Assembly: GCA_016290315.1 (NCBI GenBank)
Contig: JAEETK010000001.1
Coordinates: forward strand, 19,157 to 83,156
Origin: Candidatus Saccharimonadota bacterium
GTDB lineage: Bacteria > Patescibacteriota > Saccharimonadia > Saccharimonadales > Saccharimonadaceae
Direction of reading: 5' to 3'
DNA length: 64,000 nt
Part shown: positions 8,465 through 17,523 of the stretch, piece after piece
Layout of the letters: the number at the start of each line of letters is the position of its first letter
Numbering within the stretch: the first letter of the stretch is position 1
Program-made: the position numbers and the translations under genes
Notes under the pieces: model-generated
Told to the model about the DNA's origin: nothing
Databases searched by the model: none
Seen by the model: only the letters and a program-made list of their open reading frames with translations

Positions 8465-9187
8465 TTAGATTTGCTTGTATGGTCGATGATTGTTGTAGAG
8501 GTTGTCGTAAATGCTGCGGTGTCCAATTCGGTTGGCGGCCTTTACGACTTCGTCAATATCGTCAGTGATTTTGTAGATTTTGCGGTCGTTCGGATTGATC
8601 GTTTTGAGACCTTTTTGCATCTTTGTTTCGAACCAACGATCGAGTGGCTTCCAAAATGATTTACCGATGAGGAACATTGGCATCTTTGGCATCTTGCCTT
8701 CTTGCATGAGAATAAGTATTTCCGAGAATTCGTCGAGCGTTCCAAATCCGCCAGGGAAGAAAACGTAGACTTTGGAGCTCATCGTGAGCATAACTTTGCG
8801 AGCGAAGAAGTAATGAAACTCCATTTGGTCGGTAACGTAGGGATTAATGTGCTGTTCATGAGCGAGCTGAATATTTAAGCCAATACTGCGTCCACCGGCC
8901 TCATAACAACCTTGATTGGCGCATTCCATGATGGATGGGCCGCCGCCAGTAACAACTGGGTGTCCGTTGTGCGCTAGATTGTATCCGAGCTTATGGGCGA
9001 GCTTGCACCATTTGCTCTCTTTTGGGAGACGCGCCGATCCAAAGATAGCTACGCCCTGGGCGAAGGTGCGTATTTTTGCGAGGCCCTGCTCTAGGTCTTT
9101 TGCATAACGAAGAGAACGTTCGACGTCTTCGGGGTTTAATTCTTCATTCGCGATTGCTTTTAGCCATTTTGTAATAGCTTCATCCAT
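8465..9187 (-). CDS. LOG family (TIGR00730) Rossmann-fold protein
   Basis: Protein of 240 aa. The family signature PGGFGTLDE is at residues 145-153, with VVTGGGPSIM at about 78-87 and the catalytic Arg-Lys pair at 130-131. Relatives are phosphoribohydrolases that release ribose 5-phosphate from nucleoside monophosphates (cytokinin LOG enzymes, PpnN). It is the last gene of the gap-rpiB-rpe-pfkB operon; its ATG touches the stop of pfkB. Release of ribose 5-phosphate would feed directly into the RpiB and Rpe reactions encoded next door, which is an inference from context. Confidence 0.85.
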   Translation of the reverse strand: MDEAITKWLKAIANEELNPEDVERSLRYAKDLEQGLAKIRTFAQGVAIFGSARLPKESKWCKLAHKLGYNLAHNGHPVVTGGGPSIMECANQGCYEAGGRSIGLNIQLAHEQHINPYVTDQMEFHYFFARKVMLTMSSKVYVFFPGGFGTLDEFSEILILMQEGKMPKMPMFLIGKSFWKPLDRWFETKMQKGLKTINPNDRKIYKITDDIDEVVKAANRIGHRSIYDNLYNNHRPYKQI

Positions 9188-10140
9188 TAACGTATCTCCT
9201 GTATTGGCATATTGTGTAATTTAATATTTTTATTAATAATACCCGCTTTGCTGCCGATTTTTTGCACCACAGAGGTGGAGTTTGCGGACGCAAAGACTAA
9301 TGATTCCTTAAAGCTGCGACCGTCGGAATATGCGGCAAGGAAGCCGGAACCGAAAGCGTCGCCGGCGCCAGTCGAATCTTTGATAGTTACATCTTCGTAG
9401 AGGCCGATGCGATAAGTTTCTTGGCCGTCCGAGGCGATTGCACCTTGGTTGCCATCTGTGACGATGGCGGCAGGGACGTAGTTTTTGATACGTGCGATAA
9501 TTTCAGAAAGCATGGCACCTTGAACAATTTTCTTCGCTTCATTTTTGTTAACAATTAATACATCGACGTCTGACAAAAGCCCGAGGAACTTACGCTGGTG
9601 GTCTAGCTCTAGATTGCCAGGGTTGAACATGATTTTGGCGCCAATCGAGTGCGCCTTAGTAAATAGCTGGTCGAGCATATTCATGTTGCCGCGAAATGTA
9701 GTGACGTATACCCAATCTGGGTGGATAGAGTCTAAGTCATCTGGATTGATGGCATCGAATTTTGCCGATGCGCCACGGCAGGTCAGGATTGTGCGTTCGC
9801 CATTTGGAGCTAGCAGAATGACGGAGTAACCTGTGTGAATGTTGGGTATATAAGTGACGTAGCTATTATCGATACCTTCATCGTCGAAAGCGGAGATGAT
9901 GGCTGCTCCGGCTGGATCGTTTGAAATGCAGCCCATGAAAATTGATTCGTGTCCGTAACGGGCAAAAGTTGTGGCGGCGTTCGTAGCGCCACCGCCGGTG
10001 CTAAATTTAATTTTATCGATATCTACTTTTGTGCCGAGTTCGATTTGATTAAAAAAGCCACGTTTGTTTGTACCGAAGTCGTCATGGTCGATAAGATATA
10101 CGTCTTGTAGGGCTGCTCCTACGCTAACGATACGTGCCAT
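9187..10140 (-). CDS. PfkB/ribokinase family sugar or nucleoside kinase
   Basis: Protein of 317 aa. GGGATN at residues 49-54 and DSTGAGDAF at 255-263 (catalytic Asp 261, anion hole GAGD) are the two PfkB signatures. The family phosphorylates ribose, adenosine, fructose phosphates and similar substrates with ATP. Its neighbours handle ribose and ribulose phosphates, so ribose or a nucleoside is the likely substrate, but sequence alone does not decide. Its ends overlap the LOG and rpe genes by one base each. Confidence 0.85.
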   Translation of the reverse strand: MARIVSVGAALQDVYLIDHDDFGTNKRGFFNQIELGTKVDIDKIKFSTGGGATNAATTFARYGHESIFMGCISNDPAGAAIISAFDDEGIDNSYVTYIPNIHTGYSVILLAPNGERTILTCRGASAKFDAINPDDLDSIHPDWVYVTTFRGNMNMLDQLFTKAHSIGAKIMFNPGNLELDHQRKFLGLLSDVDVLIVNKNEAKKIVQGAMLSEIIARIKNYVPAAIVTDGNQGAIASDGQETYRIGLYEDVTIKDSTGAGDAFGSGFLAAYSDGRSFKESLVFASANSTSVVQKIGSKAGIINKNIKLHNMPIQEIR

Positions 10141-10790
10141 TAAATTGGATCCTCCTTTTCAGTCTCCTTGTTGAGTTCTTCGAATACTTTTGCTGGGTCT
10201 TCGGCTTTACTAAGAGCGCTGCCGACATTTATGACAGATATGCCGATATGGGTAAGTTCGCGAGTGTTTTCTAAATTAGCTCCACCATCCCAGCCGATTT
10301 CGATACCGGGATGAATATCCTGAATAAGAGCCGCTTTTTCTCCTAGTAATAGATCTGCTTTGCCGCCGTATTTGCCGAGTTCGCCGGAAAAGATTAATGC
10401 ATGGTCGGCTGCACTTAGGATAGCTTTAATGCTGCCTGGATAAACACTGCGTACGATAGCAACACCTACTCTGATGCCGTTGTTCTTGAGGGTGTCGAAG
10501 AGCGGTAAGAGATCGTCGCGCGCTTCGGCGTGAAAAATGACCAGGTTAGGGTGAAGTTTCAAGATGTTTTCGATATGCTTGGATGGCTCGATGGTCATCA
10601 TATGTATATCGACCGTCCAGCCTTTCGGCCACCATACTGCTGTTTCGGCAATCGTTTTGCTGTGAGTCAGAGTGCCGTCGGATATGTCGATATGTACGCG
10701 TTTGGCGAAGGGATAGTACCGTTCGACTAATTGTTTATAGTTGGCGGGAGTTTCCGCGAGAATGCTGGGGGCGATAGTGGTTATTGCCAT
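10140..10790 (-). CDS. rpe: Divergent ribulose-phosphate 3-epimerase
   Basis: Protein of 216 aa with the length and fold pattern of the Rpe TIM barrel. Metal and catalytic positions are kept: H33 and D35 in HIDISDG, H63 in DIHMM and D168 in WDGG. The highly conserved NPGFGGQ phosphate loop is replaced by FSGELGKYGGKA (about residues 134-145). It should interconvert ribulose 5-phosphate and xylulose 5-phosphate, but altered specificity is possible. It sits between rpiB and a PfkB kinase in one operon, which supports a pentose-phosphate role. Confidence 0.75.
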   Translation of the reverse strand: MAITTIAPSILAETPANYKQLVERYYPFAKRVHIDISDGTLTHSKTIAETAVWWPKGWTVDIHMMTIEPSKHIENILKLHPNLVIFHAEARDDLLPLFDTLKNNGIRVGVAIVRSVYPGSIKAILSAADHALIFSGELGKYGGKADLLLGEKAALIQDIHPGIEIGWDGGANLENTRELTHIGISVINVGSALSKAEDPAKVFEELNKETEKEDPI

Positions 10791-10791
10791 A

Positions 10792-11232
10792 TTAATCCTC
10801 GTCTAGTTTTTGATTTCGGCGTTGATATTTTGGGTTAGCGATTGGGGTGCTATCCAAAAAGCTTTTGATAATTTCGGGATATTTATCGCTATCTTGGTCG
10901 GCTGATATGCATAGTACATTTGCGTCATTGTGGCCGCGTGTCTCGAGTGCGTCCATTGCAGAATGGCAGATGGCGGCGCGAATGCCCTTAAAACGGTTGG
11001 CTTGCATTGCGACTCCTTGGGCGGATCCGCAAATGAGTATGCCAAAGGTCGAAGGGTTGTTTGACTCCAAGATAGCATTTGCTACTTGTTTTGCGTAGTC
11101 ATTATAGTCGTCCTCGGCGTCGTAATCGAAAGCACCAAAATCGGTATAAGGAATCGATTCGGTTTCTAGCCAATTAATAACTTGGCTCTTTAGTTCATAG
11201 CCGCGATGGTCGGCGCCGAGGAATACTTGCAT
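10792..11232 (-). CDS. rpiB: Ribose-5-phosphate isomerase B
   Basis: Protein of 146 aa, normal for RpiB/LacAB. It begins with FLGADHRGYELK; ILICGSAQG carries the catalytic Cys at residue 68, and HNDANVL at 101-107 is the phosphate-binding motif. It interconverts ribose 5-phosphate and ribulose 5-phosphate. It is one base from rpe and four bases after the gap stop, clearly in one operon. The CGSAQG segment replaces the more usual CGTGIG, a mild deviation. Confidence 0.9.
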   Translation of the reverse strand: MQVFLGADHRGYELKSQVINWLETESIPYTDFGAFDYDAEDDYNDYAKQVANAILESNNPSTFGILICGSAQGVAMQANRFKGIRAAICHSAMDALETRGHNDANVLCISADQDSDKYPEIIKSFLDSTPIANPKYQRRNQKLDED

Positions 11233-11236
11233 TTTA

Positions 11237-12244
11237 TTATTGGCCCAGTTTGCCGAGGTCGACAGTTAATTCGACGAGACGATTGCTATAGCCCCACTCG
11301 TTGTCATACCAGGCGACGACCTTGATTAGGTTGCCACCGATAACGTCGGTTAGTTTGAGGTCGACGATAGAAGAGTGCGAATTGCCGCGGTAGTCGATTG
11401 AAACGAGTTCTTCTTCGGTTGCATCAAGAATGCCTTGATAATATGGGTCGGCAGCGGCCTTCTTGAACATTTCGTTGATTTCTTCGACAGAAGTGTCGCG
11501 CTTGGTAACGGCGGTAATGTCTGAAAGAGAGACTACTGGGGTAGGGACGCGAACGGAGAGGCCATTGAATTTGCCTTTGAGGGAAGGAATAGTAAGTGCA
11601 GCAGCCTTGCTAGCGCCAGTAGTGGTTGGAACGATATTTTCGGCGGCAGAACGAGCTTCGCGAATATCCTTAGCTGGAGCATCTTGAAGTTTTTGGCTAG
11701 CAGTATAGCTGTGAACGGTGGTCATCATGGCTTTTTCGATACCGATGTTGTCTTCGAGAACTTTCATGACTGGCGCGATACAGTTGGTTGTACAAGACGC
11801 ATTGGAAATGATTTGATCATCAACTGTAACATCGTCTTCATTAACGCCAAGGACAATAGTTTTTGCGCCTTCGCCTTTTGCAGGGGCGGAGATGACGACT
11901 TTTCTAGCGCCAGCATCAATATGGGCGCGAGCCTTAGCTGGGTCAGTAAAGAAGCCGGTCGATTCGATAACTACATCGATGTTCATTTCGCCCCATGGAA
12001 GATTGGCTGGTTCTTTTTCGGAGAGAACACGAATGCGCTTTCCGTCTACGATAAGATCTTCGCCGTCGGCGCTAACATCTTTTGAATAGATGCCGTAGTT
12101 GGAATCGTATTTAAGAAGATGCGCTAGGGTTGGAGCATCGGTGAGGTCGTTAATTGCAACGATTTCAGTATCGTTGCGGTCGAAAGCGATTTTGAACGCA
12201 TTACGACCAATACGCCCAAAGCCGTTGATGGCTATTCTTACCAT
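11237..12244 (-). CDS. gap: Glyceraldehyde-3-phosphate dehydrogenase, type I
   Basis: Protein of 335 aa. NGFGRIGR at residues 7-14 binds NAD, and SNASCTTNC holds the catalytic Cys at 151. WYDNEWGYSNR near the C-terminus is the usual family end. It makes 1,3-bisphosphoglycerate from glyceraldehyde 3-phosphate. It is the first gene of a five-gene minus-strand operon. AGGAGAATAAA before the ATG is the ribosome-binding site, and TATAAT upstream (minus strand, about 12279-12284) is a likely -10 element. Confidence 0.97.
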   Translation of the reverse strand: MVRIAINGFGRIGRNAFKIAFDRNDTEIVAINDLTDAPTLAHLLKYDSNYGIYSKDVSADGEDLIVDGKRIRVLSEKEPANLPWGEMNIDVVIESTGFFTDPAKARAHIDAGARKVVISAPAKGEGAKTIVLGVNEDDVTVDDQIISNASCTTNCIAPVMKVLEDNIGIEKAMMTTVHSYTASQKLQDAPAKDIREARSAAENIVPTTTGASKAAALTIPSLKGKFNGLSVRVPTPVVSLSDITAVTKRDTSVEEINEMFKKAAADPYYQGILDATEEELVSIDYRGNSHSSIVDLKLTDVIGGNLIKVVAWYDNEWGYSNRLVELTVDLGKLGQ

Positions 12245-12354
12245 TTTATTCTCCTAATTTTATTAGATGGTACTTATGCTTATTATATCATATGAGCTGT
12301 GTTATGATAATTGAAAGGAAAGCCCTTTGTGGTAGCCAAAATGAAAGGAGTGAA

Positions 12355-12876
12355 ATGGCTGATTTTAATCAAGTTTTAGAGCCTGGTGATTATAAAAAAG
12401 GTGAGATTAATGTAGTGATTGAGATTCCTACGGGGAGCAATCATAAGATTGAATGGGATCGCAAGCGTGCTTGCTTTATGCTAGATCGTATTGAGCCAAT
12501 GGCATTTGCAAAACCTTGCAACTATGGTTTTATTCCGCAAACTCTTGACGAGGACGGTGACGAGTTAGACGTACTCGTAATCACCGATCAGCCACTTACA
12601 ACTGGTATTTATGTTAAGGCACGTATCCTTGGCGTGATGAAGTTTGTAGATGACGGCGAGGTTGACGATAAGATTATCGCTGTAGTTGACGATGATCGCA
12701 ATAATGGTGATGCGATTAAGACGTTGGAAGATTTGCCAAAGCGTACGATTGAGCAGATTGAATTCCATTTTAACCACTATAAAGATTTGAAGAAGCCGGG
12801 TACGACTAAGGTTAAAGGATTCTTTGGTCTCGATGAGGCAATTAAGGTAATTGAGGACGCCACTAAGAGATTCTAA
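12355..12876 (+). CDS. ppa: Inorganic pyrophosphatase, family I
   Basis: Protein of 173 aa starting MADFNQ; AAAGGAGTGAA before this ATG decides the start over an upstream in-frame ATG at 12292 that lies in the promoter region. CNYGFIPQT and DEDGDELDVL (residues 65-74) carry the metal-binding acidic residues of family I. It hydrolyses pyrophosphate and so pulls nucleotide polymerisation and aminoacylation forward. It is divergent from gap and followed by a strong terminator. Confidence 0.95.
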   Translation: MADFNQVLEPGDYKKGEINVVIEIPTGSNHKIEWDRKRACFMLDRIEPMAFAKPCNYGFIPQTLDEDGDELDVLVITDQPLTTGIYVKARILGVMKFVDDGEVDDKIIAVVDDDRNNGDAIKTLEDLPKRTIEQIEFHFNHYKDLKKPGTTKVKGFFGLDEAIKVIEDATKRF

Positions 12877-12895
12877 TTAATTGGGAATTGATTTG

Positions 12896-12933
12896 AAAAT
12901 ATTCCACATCTTTATTTGTGGAATATTTTTTTT
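12896..12933 (+). terminator. Terminator after ppa
   Basis: Stem ATATTCCACA/TGTGGAATAT with a following run of eight T. Confidence 0.85.
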
Positions 12934-12979
12934 GGTTGTTATGTTATGATAAAAGAAAAGATAAGGAGGTTTTTTACCT

Positions 12980-14149
12980 ATGGGTTTTCTAAAAGCTTTT
13001 GGTGGGGCCTTGAGCGGCTCTTTTGCTAATCAATGGCTTGAATATATGGCACCGCCGGCAAATATGACCGATCATACTTTGATTGCGCGTGCCGTCCCAG
13101 TAACTAAGGCTGGTAGTGAGAATAATGACGGTGAAGAGAATGCCAATGTCATTACTAATGGTAGCAAGTTCTTGGTTCCAGAAGGCACTTGTTTGATTAC
13201 TGTTGAGAATGGCGGTATTACTGGTGTTATTTCTGATCCAGGTGGATATACTTACACAACGGAGAACCTCCCAGAGGCTAAGAGCTTGTTTTCTGGCGAT
13301 GGTTTCTTTGCGTCAACTTTTGGTCAAAGCTGGAATCAGTTTAAATTTGGCGGTCAACCAGGCAATCAACAGTTTGCCTTCTACGTAAACTTGAAGGATA
13401 TTCTCGGTTTACGCTATGGTACTCAAAATCCAATTCGCTATAAAGATGCGAACTACGCTAATACAATGCTTGCGGTTACGAGCAATGGTACTTATACATT
13501 GAAGGTTATTGATCCAATCTTGATGGTAAAGAACTTGATCCCAGTAGACGTAATCTCTGGTCAAGGTCGCGCTGTGTTTGATCTCGGTGAAGGTGATGGC
13601 GGCGTAGAGGATGGCCTCTTTGCAGGTTTCATTGGATCTTTGGCAGCGGCTCTTTCGGCATTTACGAAGGGTGGCAAATCCATCGATGATATTCAAGGTG
13701 GCACAGTTGAGTTCGCAAAGAGTATGAACGAAGCCGTTGAAGCTAATTATCAGTGGGGCACTAAGTATGGTCTTCAGATTGTAAACGTACAACCGATGGG
13801 TCTTGACTGGGACGAACAATCCGTCGAGCTTATCAACAAGTTCAACACTGGCAACCTTATGCAAGGTGGCGTTGGCGCTGCTTATGCGCAAACTCAGATT
13901 GCCGAAGGCTTCAATGCTGCCGGTAATAATGGTGGCACCGGTAATATGATGGGCATGGGCATGGGTGTCGGCATGATGGGCGGCGTGGCTGGTATGACCC
14001 AGCCGATGGGCGTTAATCCTGTAACAGCTCAACAAAATGCGGCTGCGGCCGCTGCGGGCGCGGCTGTTGCGCAACCAGCTCCGGAAACACCAGCTCAAAC
14101 TCCGGAAACGCCAGCTGCTGAAGAAGATAATGCTTCGAAAGCGGAATAA
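12980..14149 (+). CDS. SPFH-domain (YdjI-like, 'virion core protein') membrane-associated protein
   Basis: Protein of 389 aa. The start MGFLKAFGGALSGSFANQW and the block FLVPEGTCLITVENGGITGV match the YdjI-type branch of the SPFH (stomatin/prohibitin/flotillin) superfamily. Residues 40-280 form the SPFH core; then comes a Gly/Met-rich segment (GMGMGVGMMGG) and an Ala/Pro/Glu tail. There is no transmembrane segment, so it is probably bound peripherally through partners. AAGGAGG lies 9 nt before the ATG. It is the first gene of a cluster with three zinc-ribbon membrane proteins, the arrangement known from Bacillus ydjG-ydjI. Confidence 0.82.
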   Translation: MGFLKAFGGALSGSFANQWLEYMAPPANMTDHTLIARAVPVTKAGSENNDGEENANVITNGSKFLVPEGTCLITVENGGITGVISDPGGYTYTTENLPEAKSLFSGDGFFASTFGQSWNQFKFGGQPGNQQFAFYVNLKDILGLRYGTQNPIRYKDANYANTMLAVTSNGTYTLKVIDPILMVKNLIPVDVISGQGRAVFDLGEGDGGVEDGLFAGFIGSLAAALSAFTKGGKSIDDIQGGTVEFAKSMNEAVEANYQWGTKYGLQIVNVQPMGLDWDEQSVELINKFNTGNLMQGGVGAAYAQTQIAEGFNAAGNNGGTGNMMGMGMGVGMMGGVAGMTQPMGVNPVTAQQNAAAAAAGAAVAQPAPETPAQTPETPAAEEDNASKAE

Positions 14150-14159
14150 CCAGTAAAAA

Positions 14160-15920
14160 ATGGTGGTAAAGTCCAAAAATGGGGTGCATCGCTGTCCACA
14201 TTGTGGCTCCAGCGATGTGTCTCTGGACACAAAAGAGGGGAAATTAAAATGCAATTATTGCAAGACGCTTTTTGAAGCCAAGAGCGATAATGCTTTTGGT
14301 GGAGTGAAGGGCATGAAGGGGGAGACTCGAGGTGAGGGGGCTGAGGATATTGTGCCTGGCGAAGATATTGTGAAGACTTTTCGTTGCCCGTCGTGTGGCG
14401 CAGAGGTAGTGATTAATACGGAAGAGTCTACGAGTGCGTCTTGTCATTGGTGTAAGCATATATTTTCGATAAATGAAAAAATATCGAATGGTGCTGTACC
14501 TGATTTAGTTTTACCGTTCAAGATTACAAAAAAAGAAGCCGAAGCGGCTATTAAAAAGTGCATCGACGGTGTGCGTACTGATGTTGATGAGACTTTTTTG
14601 ACAAATATGAACATAGAGGAGGCGCGTGGCGTTTATTTCCCGTATTTGTTGGTAGATGTCAATGGTCATCTATCGATGAGAGGGCAGGCGGAGACTAGAA
14701 GTTCGGAAAGCGATTCGAAGCTTTCGAAGGTGAAATTGTATGATATTACGCGCGAGTTTGATATTTTAGTTGACGATTTGACGGTTGAATCATCGGCTAA
14801 AAGATTAAATCAAGATACTTATGTTAATTCTAATAATATAATTAATGCGATTTTGCCGTTTGATACCGAAAATGCGGTTGCTTGGGATGCGAATTATCTC
14901 CGTGGTTTTGCAAGTGAAAAACGTAGCGTAAATGTGGATTCTCTAAAGGAGATAGTTGCGTTACAGACGGGTGATATTGCGCGCAATCGAGCAAAGTACG
15001 AGACGGCCAATGAATATGATAGAGGTATTCGGTGGGATAAAGAGCACCTTGGTATCAAGGGGACAAAATGGCGGGCAGCATATCTACCAGTTTGGTTGTT
15101 TAGCTATAAACGACCAGAAGAGTCGGGCGATAGCAGGATTTATTATGTAGCGGTAAATGGGCGAACTGGCGAAGTGGCCGCTTGCTTGCCGGATAGAAAA
15201 TTTAAGAGCATAGGGCGAAGTGAGGCGAAACTTAAAAAGAAAAATAAGAATGCGACCATAATTACGGTAATAGTTTCGACGATAATATTGTTGATTGTAT
15301 TCTCGCTAGCGAATCTCACTTTTCTAACCGCACTCACGCTTATATGGTTTATGTATATTATGCCATTTTGGGCAATTATCTATTCTCAGAAAAAGAATAA
15401 AGAGATTGAGGCGCCAAACCTGAATAAAATAACGGCGGTATTGGTAAATGATAACAGTAGACATCATCACGAGACCGACACGAAGGCCGAGATAGTTAAC
15501 CTTAAGAAGCAGGATGATTATATTAGGTCATATGTGCCATACTTGCCGACCATTAGTGGGAAGAATGACGAACGCGTAATTGGGTCATTATCGACAGGCC
15601 GAATGGAGATGTTGGACAGTGAACGCGGTCGTTTTCAAATGGGGCGCAACTATACGAACTATGGTATGTCTAGGTCGGCGATGGAGTATCGTAAACGAAA
15701 ATCAACTTCTTCGAGTTTTGATTGGCTGATCATAATCGCTTTTATTATATTGTGTTTGATTGTGGCGATGGCTGACGGCGGTGGTGGCGGTGGTGGACAT
15801 TCGTCTAGCTCAAGTTGGGACTCGGGATCGAGTTGGGACTCGGGATCAAGTTGGGATTCGGGCTCAAGTTGGGACTCGGGGTCAAGCTCTGGCGGTTTTG
15901 ATTATAGTTATGATTATTAG
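14160..15920 (+). CDS. Double zinc-ribbon membrane protein, paralogue 1 (YdjG-like)
   Basis: Protein of 586 aa. Two zinc ribbons are visible: C12/C15/C31/C34 (CPHC, CNYC) and C76/C79/C95/C98 (CPSC, CHWC). A conserved soluble region follows (GAVPDLVLPFKIT, ILPFDTENAV, YLPVWLFSY), then hydrophobic helices at about 365-420 and 525-540. The end is a Gly/Ser tail with four WDSGSS repeats, absent from the two paralogues. Proteins of this type are often misnamed replication factor Y. It starts 11 nt after the SPFH gene with no clear ribosome-binding site, suggesting coupling. Confidence 0.75.
   Translation: MVVKSKNGVHRCPHCGSSDVSLDTKEGKLKCNYCKTLFEAKSDNAFGGVKGMKGETRGEGAEDIVPGEDIVKTFRCPSCGAEVVINTEESTSASCHWCKHIFSINEKISNGAVPDLVLPFKITKKEAEAAIKKCIDGVRTDVDETFLTNMNIEEARGVYFPYLLVDVNGHLSMRGQAETRSSESDSKLSKVKLYDITREFDILVDDLTVESSAKRLNQDTYVNSNNIINAILPFDTENAVAWDANYLRGFASEKRSVNVDSLKEIVALQTGDIARNRAKYETANEYDRGIRWDKEHLGIKGTKWRAAYLPVWLFSYKRPEESGDSRIYYVAVNGRTGEVAACLPDRKFKSIGRSEAKLKKKNKNATIITVIVSTIILLIVFSLANLTFLTALTLIWFMYIMPFWAIIYSQKKNKEIEAPNLNKITAVLVNDNSRHHHETDTKAEIVNLKKQDDYIRSYVPYLPTISGKNDERVIGSLSTGRMEMLDSERGRFQMGRNYTNYGMSRSAMEYRKRKSTSSSFDWLIIIAFIILCLIVAMADGGGGGGGHSSSSSWDSGSSWDSGSSWDSGSSWDSGSSSGGFDYSYDY
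15813..15884 (+). repeat. Four 18-bp tandem repeats in coding sequence
   Basis: Units AGTTGGGACTCGGGATCG and close variants at 15813, 15831, 15849 and 15867 encode the SWDSGS repeats at the C-terminus of zinc-ribbon paralogue 1. Confidence 0.9.
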
Positions 15921-15935
15921 GAAGGAGTCGTATCG

Positions 15936-17513
15936 ATGGCAATAGATAATAAAAAGAATGGCATGAATCGCTGCCCTAAATGCGGCTCAACCGAGACTAC
16001 GCTGAATGTTAAAACTGGAAATTTAAAATGCGAATTTTGCCGCGCGGAGTTTAAGGGAAACAAGGTAAATGCGCCGGGTGGAATTAGTGAACTTAAGGGG
16101 GATGTGGTTGGTTCTGGAGCGGGGGATATTGTACCAGATGAAAGTGTAATTTTGACTTTGAAATGTCCAGCTTGTGGCGCTGAGGTTGTAATTAATACGG
16201 ATGAGGTAACCAGCGCGCGCTGTCACTGGTGTCGGCATAACTTATCGGTAAACGAAAAAATGCCAAATGGTGCGGTGCCGGATTTAGTTTTGCCATTTAA
16301 GACGGAAAAGAAGTTTGCCGAAGGCAAAATTGACGAGTTTGTTAATAAGAGAAAGTTTTTTGCTCACCCGACATTCACGAAGGAATTTAACTCTAATAAC
16401 GTTTTGGGTGTTTATTTGCCTTATATGATTGTTGATGTAAATGCGCATGCGACATTGTCTGGCGAGGCGGAGCATTTGGTACGTTCGTATTCGGTTGGTA
16501 GTGGTAATAATAGGCGAACCTATTATGATGCAGATGCGTATGATGTGTCGCGTGATTTTGATTTGTTAATTGACGATCTAACGATAGAATCTTCTGAAGA
16601 CAAATTGAAGCAAGATTTAAAGACAAATACGAATAATGTGATTAATTCTATCTTGCCATTCGATACGGAAAATTGCGTAGAATGGAATCCGAGTTATTTG
16701 CGTGGTTATGCTAGCGAGAAACGCGATACAAACATAAGTGTATTAAAACCTGCAGTGGAAATACAATCAAAAGATATCGCGCGCTACCAAGCGAAGCAAA
16801 CAATGAAGTTCTATGATCGTGGCGTTAAATGGACTAATGAGTCATTATTGGTGAAGGGGACGAGCTGGAAGGCGGCCTACCTACCGGTGTGGCTTTATAG
16901 TTATTATCAGACGGATAAAAAGTTGATGCATTATGTAGCCGTGAATGCGCGTACGGGTGAGACGATGGGCTCGGTGCCGATAAATAAAACACGCTTAATG
17001 ATTGTTTCGGCGATTGTTGAGGTAATTGGGGTAGTGTTTGGTTTATGGTGGTTTAAGTTTTGGATTGGCGTGGATGTAGACGATGACAACCCGGCAATTT
17101 GGGGCTTCTTGGGCTTTACTCCTGGTTTTATTTTCTATTGGATACAGACGAGCCGTTATCGTAATATGGGGGCGCGTCATTTGCACGAAAAAGAAACCCG
17201 TTCTCAGGCGGAGAACATAAAATCAACAGATACTTTGAAAGAGCATCGCAAGCGTTTGCGTAATTCGCGCATTCAGGGCGAGAATGGCAACTCGGTTCAG
17301 GGCGTACTAGCGAAAAATGGCGAAAAAATGATGGGCGAGAAGATGGCGAACTTCATAGGTATTGGTCGCATGGCTGGCTCGACGCCGGATCAAACTCCAA
17401 TTGGCCAGAAGACCATTGCTGACGCAAAAGAAAAAGGGAAAAAAGTTAATACCGTTACTACGATTATTGTGATTATAATAATACTATTTATATTATTTGC
17501 AATTATAGGGTAA
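15936..17513 (+). CDS. Double zinc-ribbon membrane protein, paralogue 2
   Basis: Protein of 525 aa, clearly homologous to its neighbours on both sides. Zinc ribbons use C13/C16/C32/C35 and C77/C80/C96/C99. The shared blocks GAVPDLVLPFKTE, YLPYMIVDVNAH, ILPFDTENCVEW, ASEKRDTN and YLPVWLYSYY are present. Two hydrophobic helices lie near 350-400, and the extreme C-terminus (about 502-525) is a tail-anchor-like helix. GGAAGGAG before the ATG is a good ribosome-binding site. Cytoplasmic zinc ribbons plus membrane anchoring suggest an adaptor linking soluble partners to the membrane. Confidence 0.75.
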   Translation: MAIDNKKNGMNRCPKCGSTETTLNVKTGNLKCEFCRAEFKGNKVNAPGGISELKGDVVGSGAGDIVPDESVILTLKCPACGAEVVINTDEVTSARCHWCRHNLSVNEKMPNGAVPDLVLPFKTEKKFAEGKIDEFVNKRKFFAHPTFTKEFNSNNVLGVYLPYMIVDVNAHATLSGEAEHLVRSYSVGSGNNRRTYYDADAYDVSRDFDLLIDDLTIESSEDKLKQDLKTNTNNVINSILPFDTENCVEWNPSYLRGYASEKRDTNISVLKPAVEIQSKDIARYQAKQTMKFYDRGVKWTNESLLVKGTSWKAAYLPVWLYSYYQTDKKLMHYVAVNARTGETMGSVPINKTRLMIVSAIVEVIGVVFGLWWFKFWIGVDVDDDNPAIWGFLGFTPGFIFYWIQTSRYRNMGARHLHEKETRSQAENIKSTDTLKEHRKRLRNSRIQGENGNSVQGVLAKNGEKMMGEKMANFIGIGRMAGSTPDQTPIGQKTIADAKEKGKKVNTVTTIIVIIIILFILFAIIG

Positions 17514-17523
17514 TACTCTTTGA

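Noticed and set aside
12292..12354. N-terminal extension of inorganic pyrophosphatase
   Set aside because: Family I enzymes begin near MADFNQ, and AAAGGAG stands directly before the ATG at 12355. The extension lies in the promoter region.
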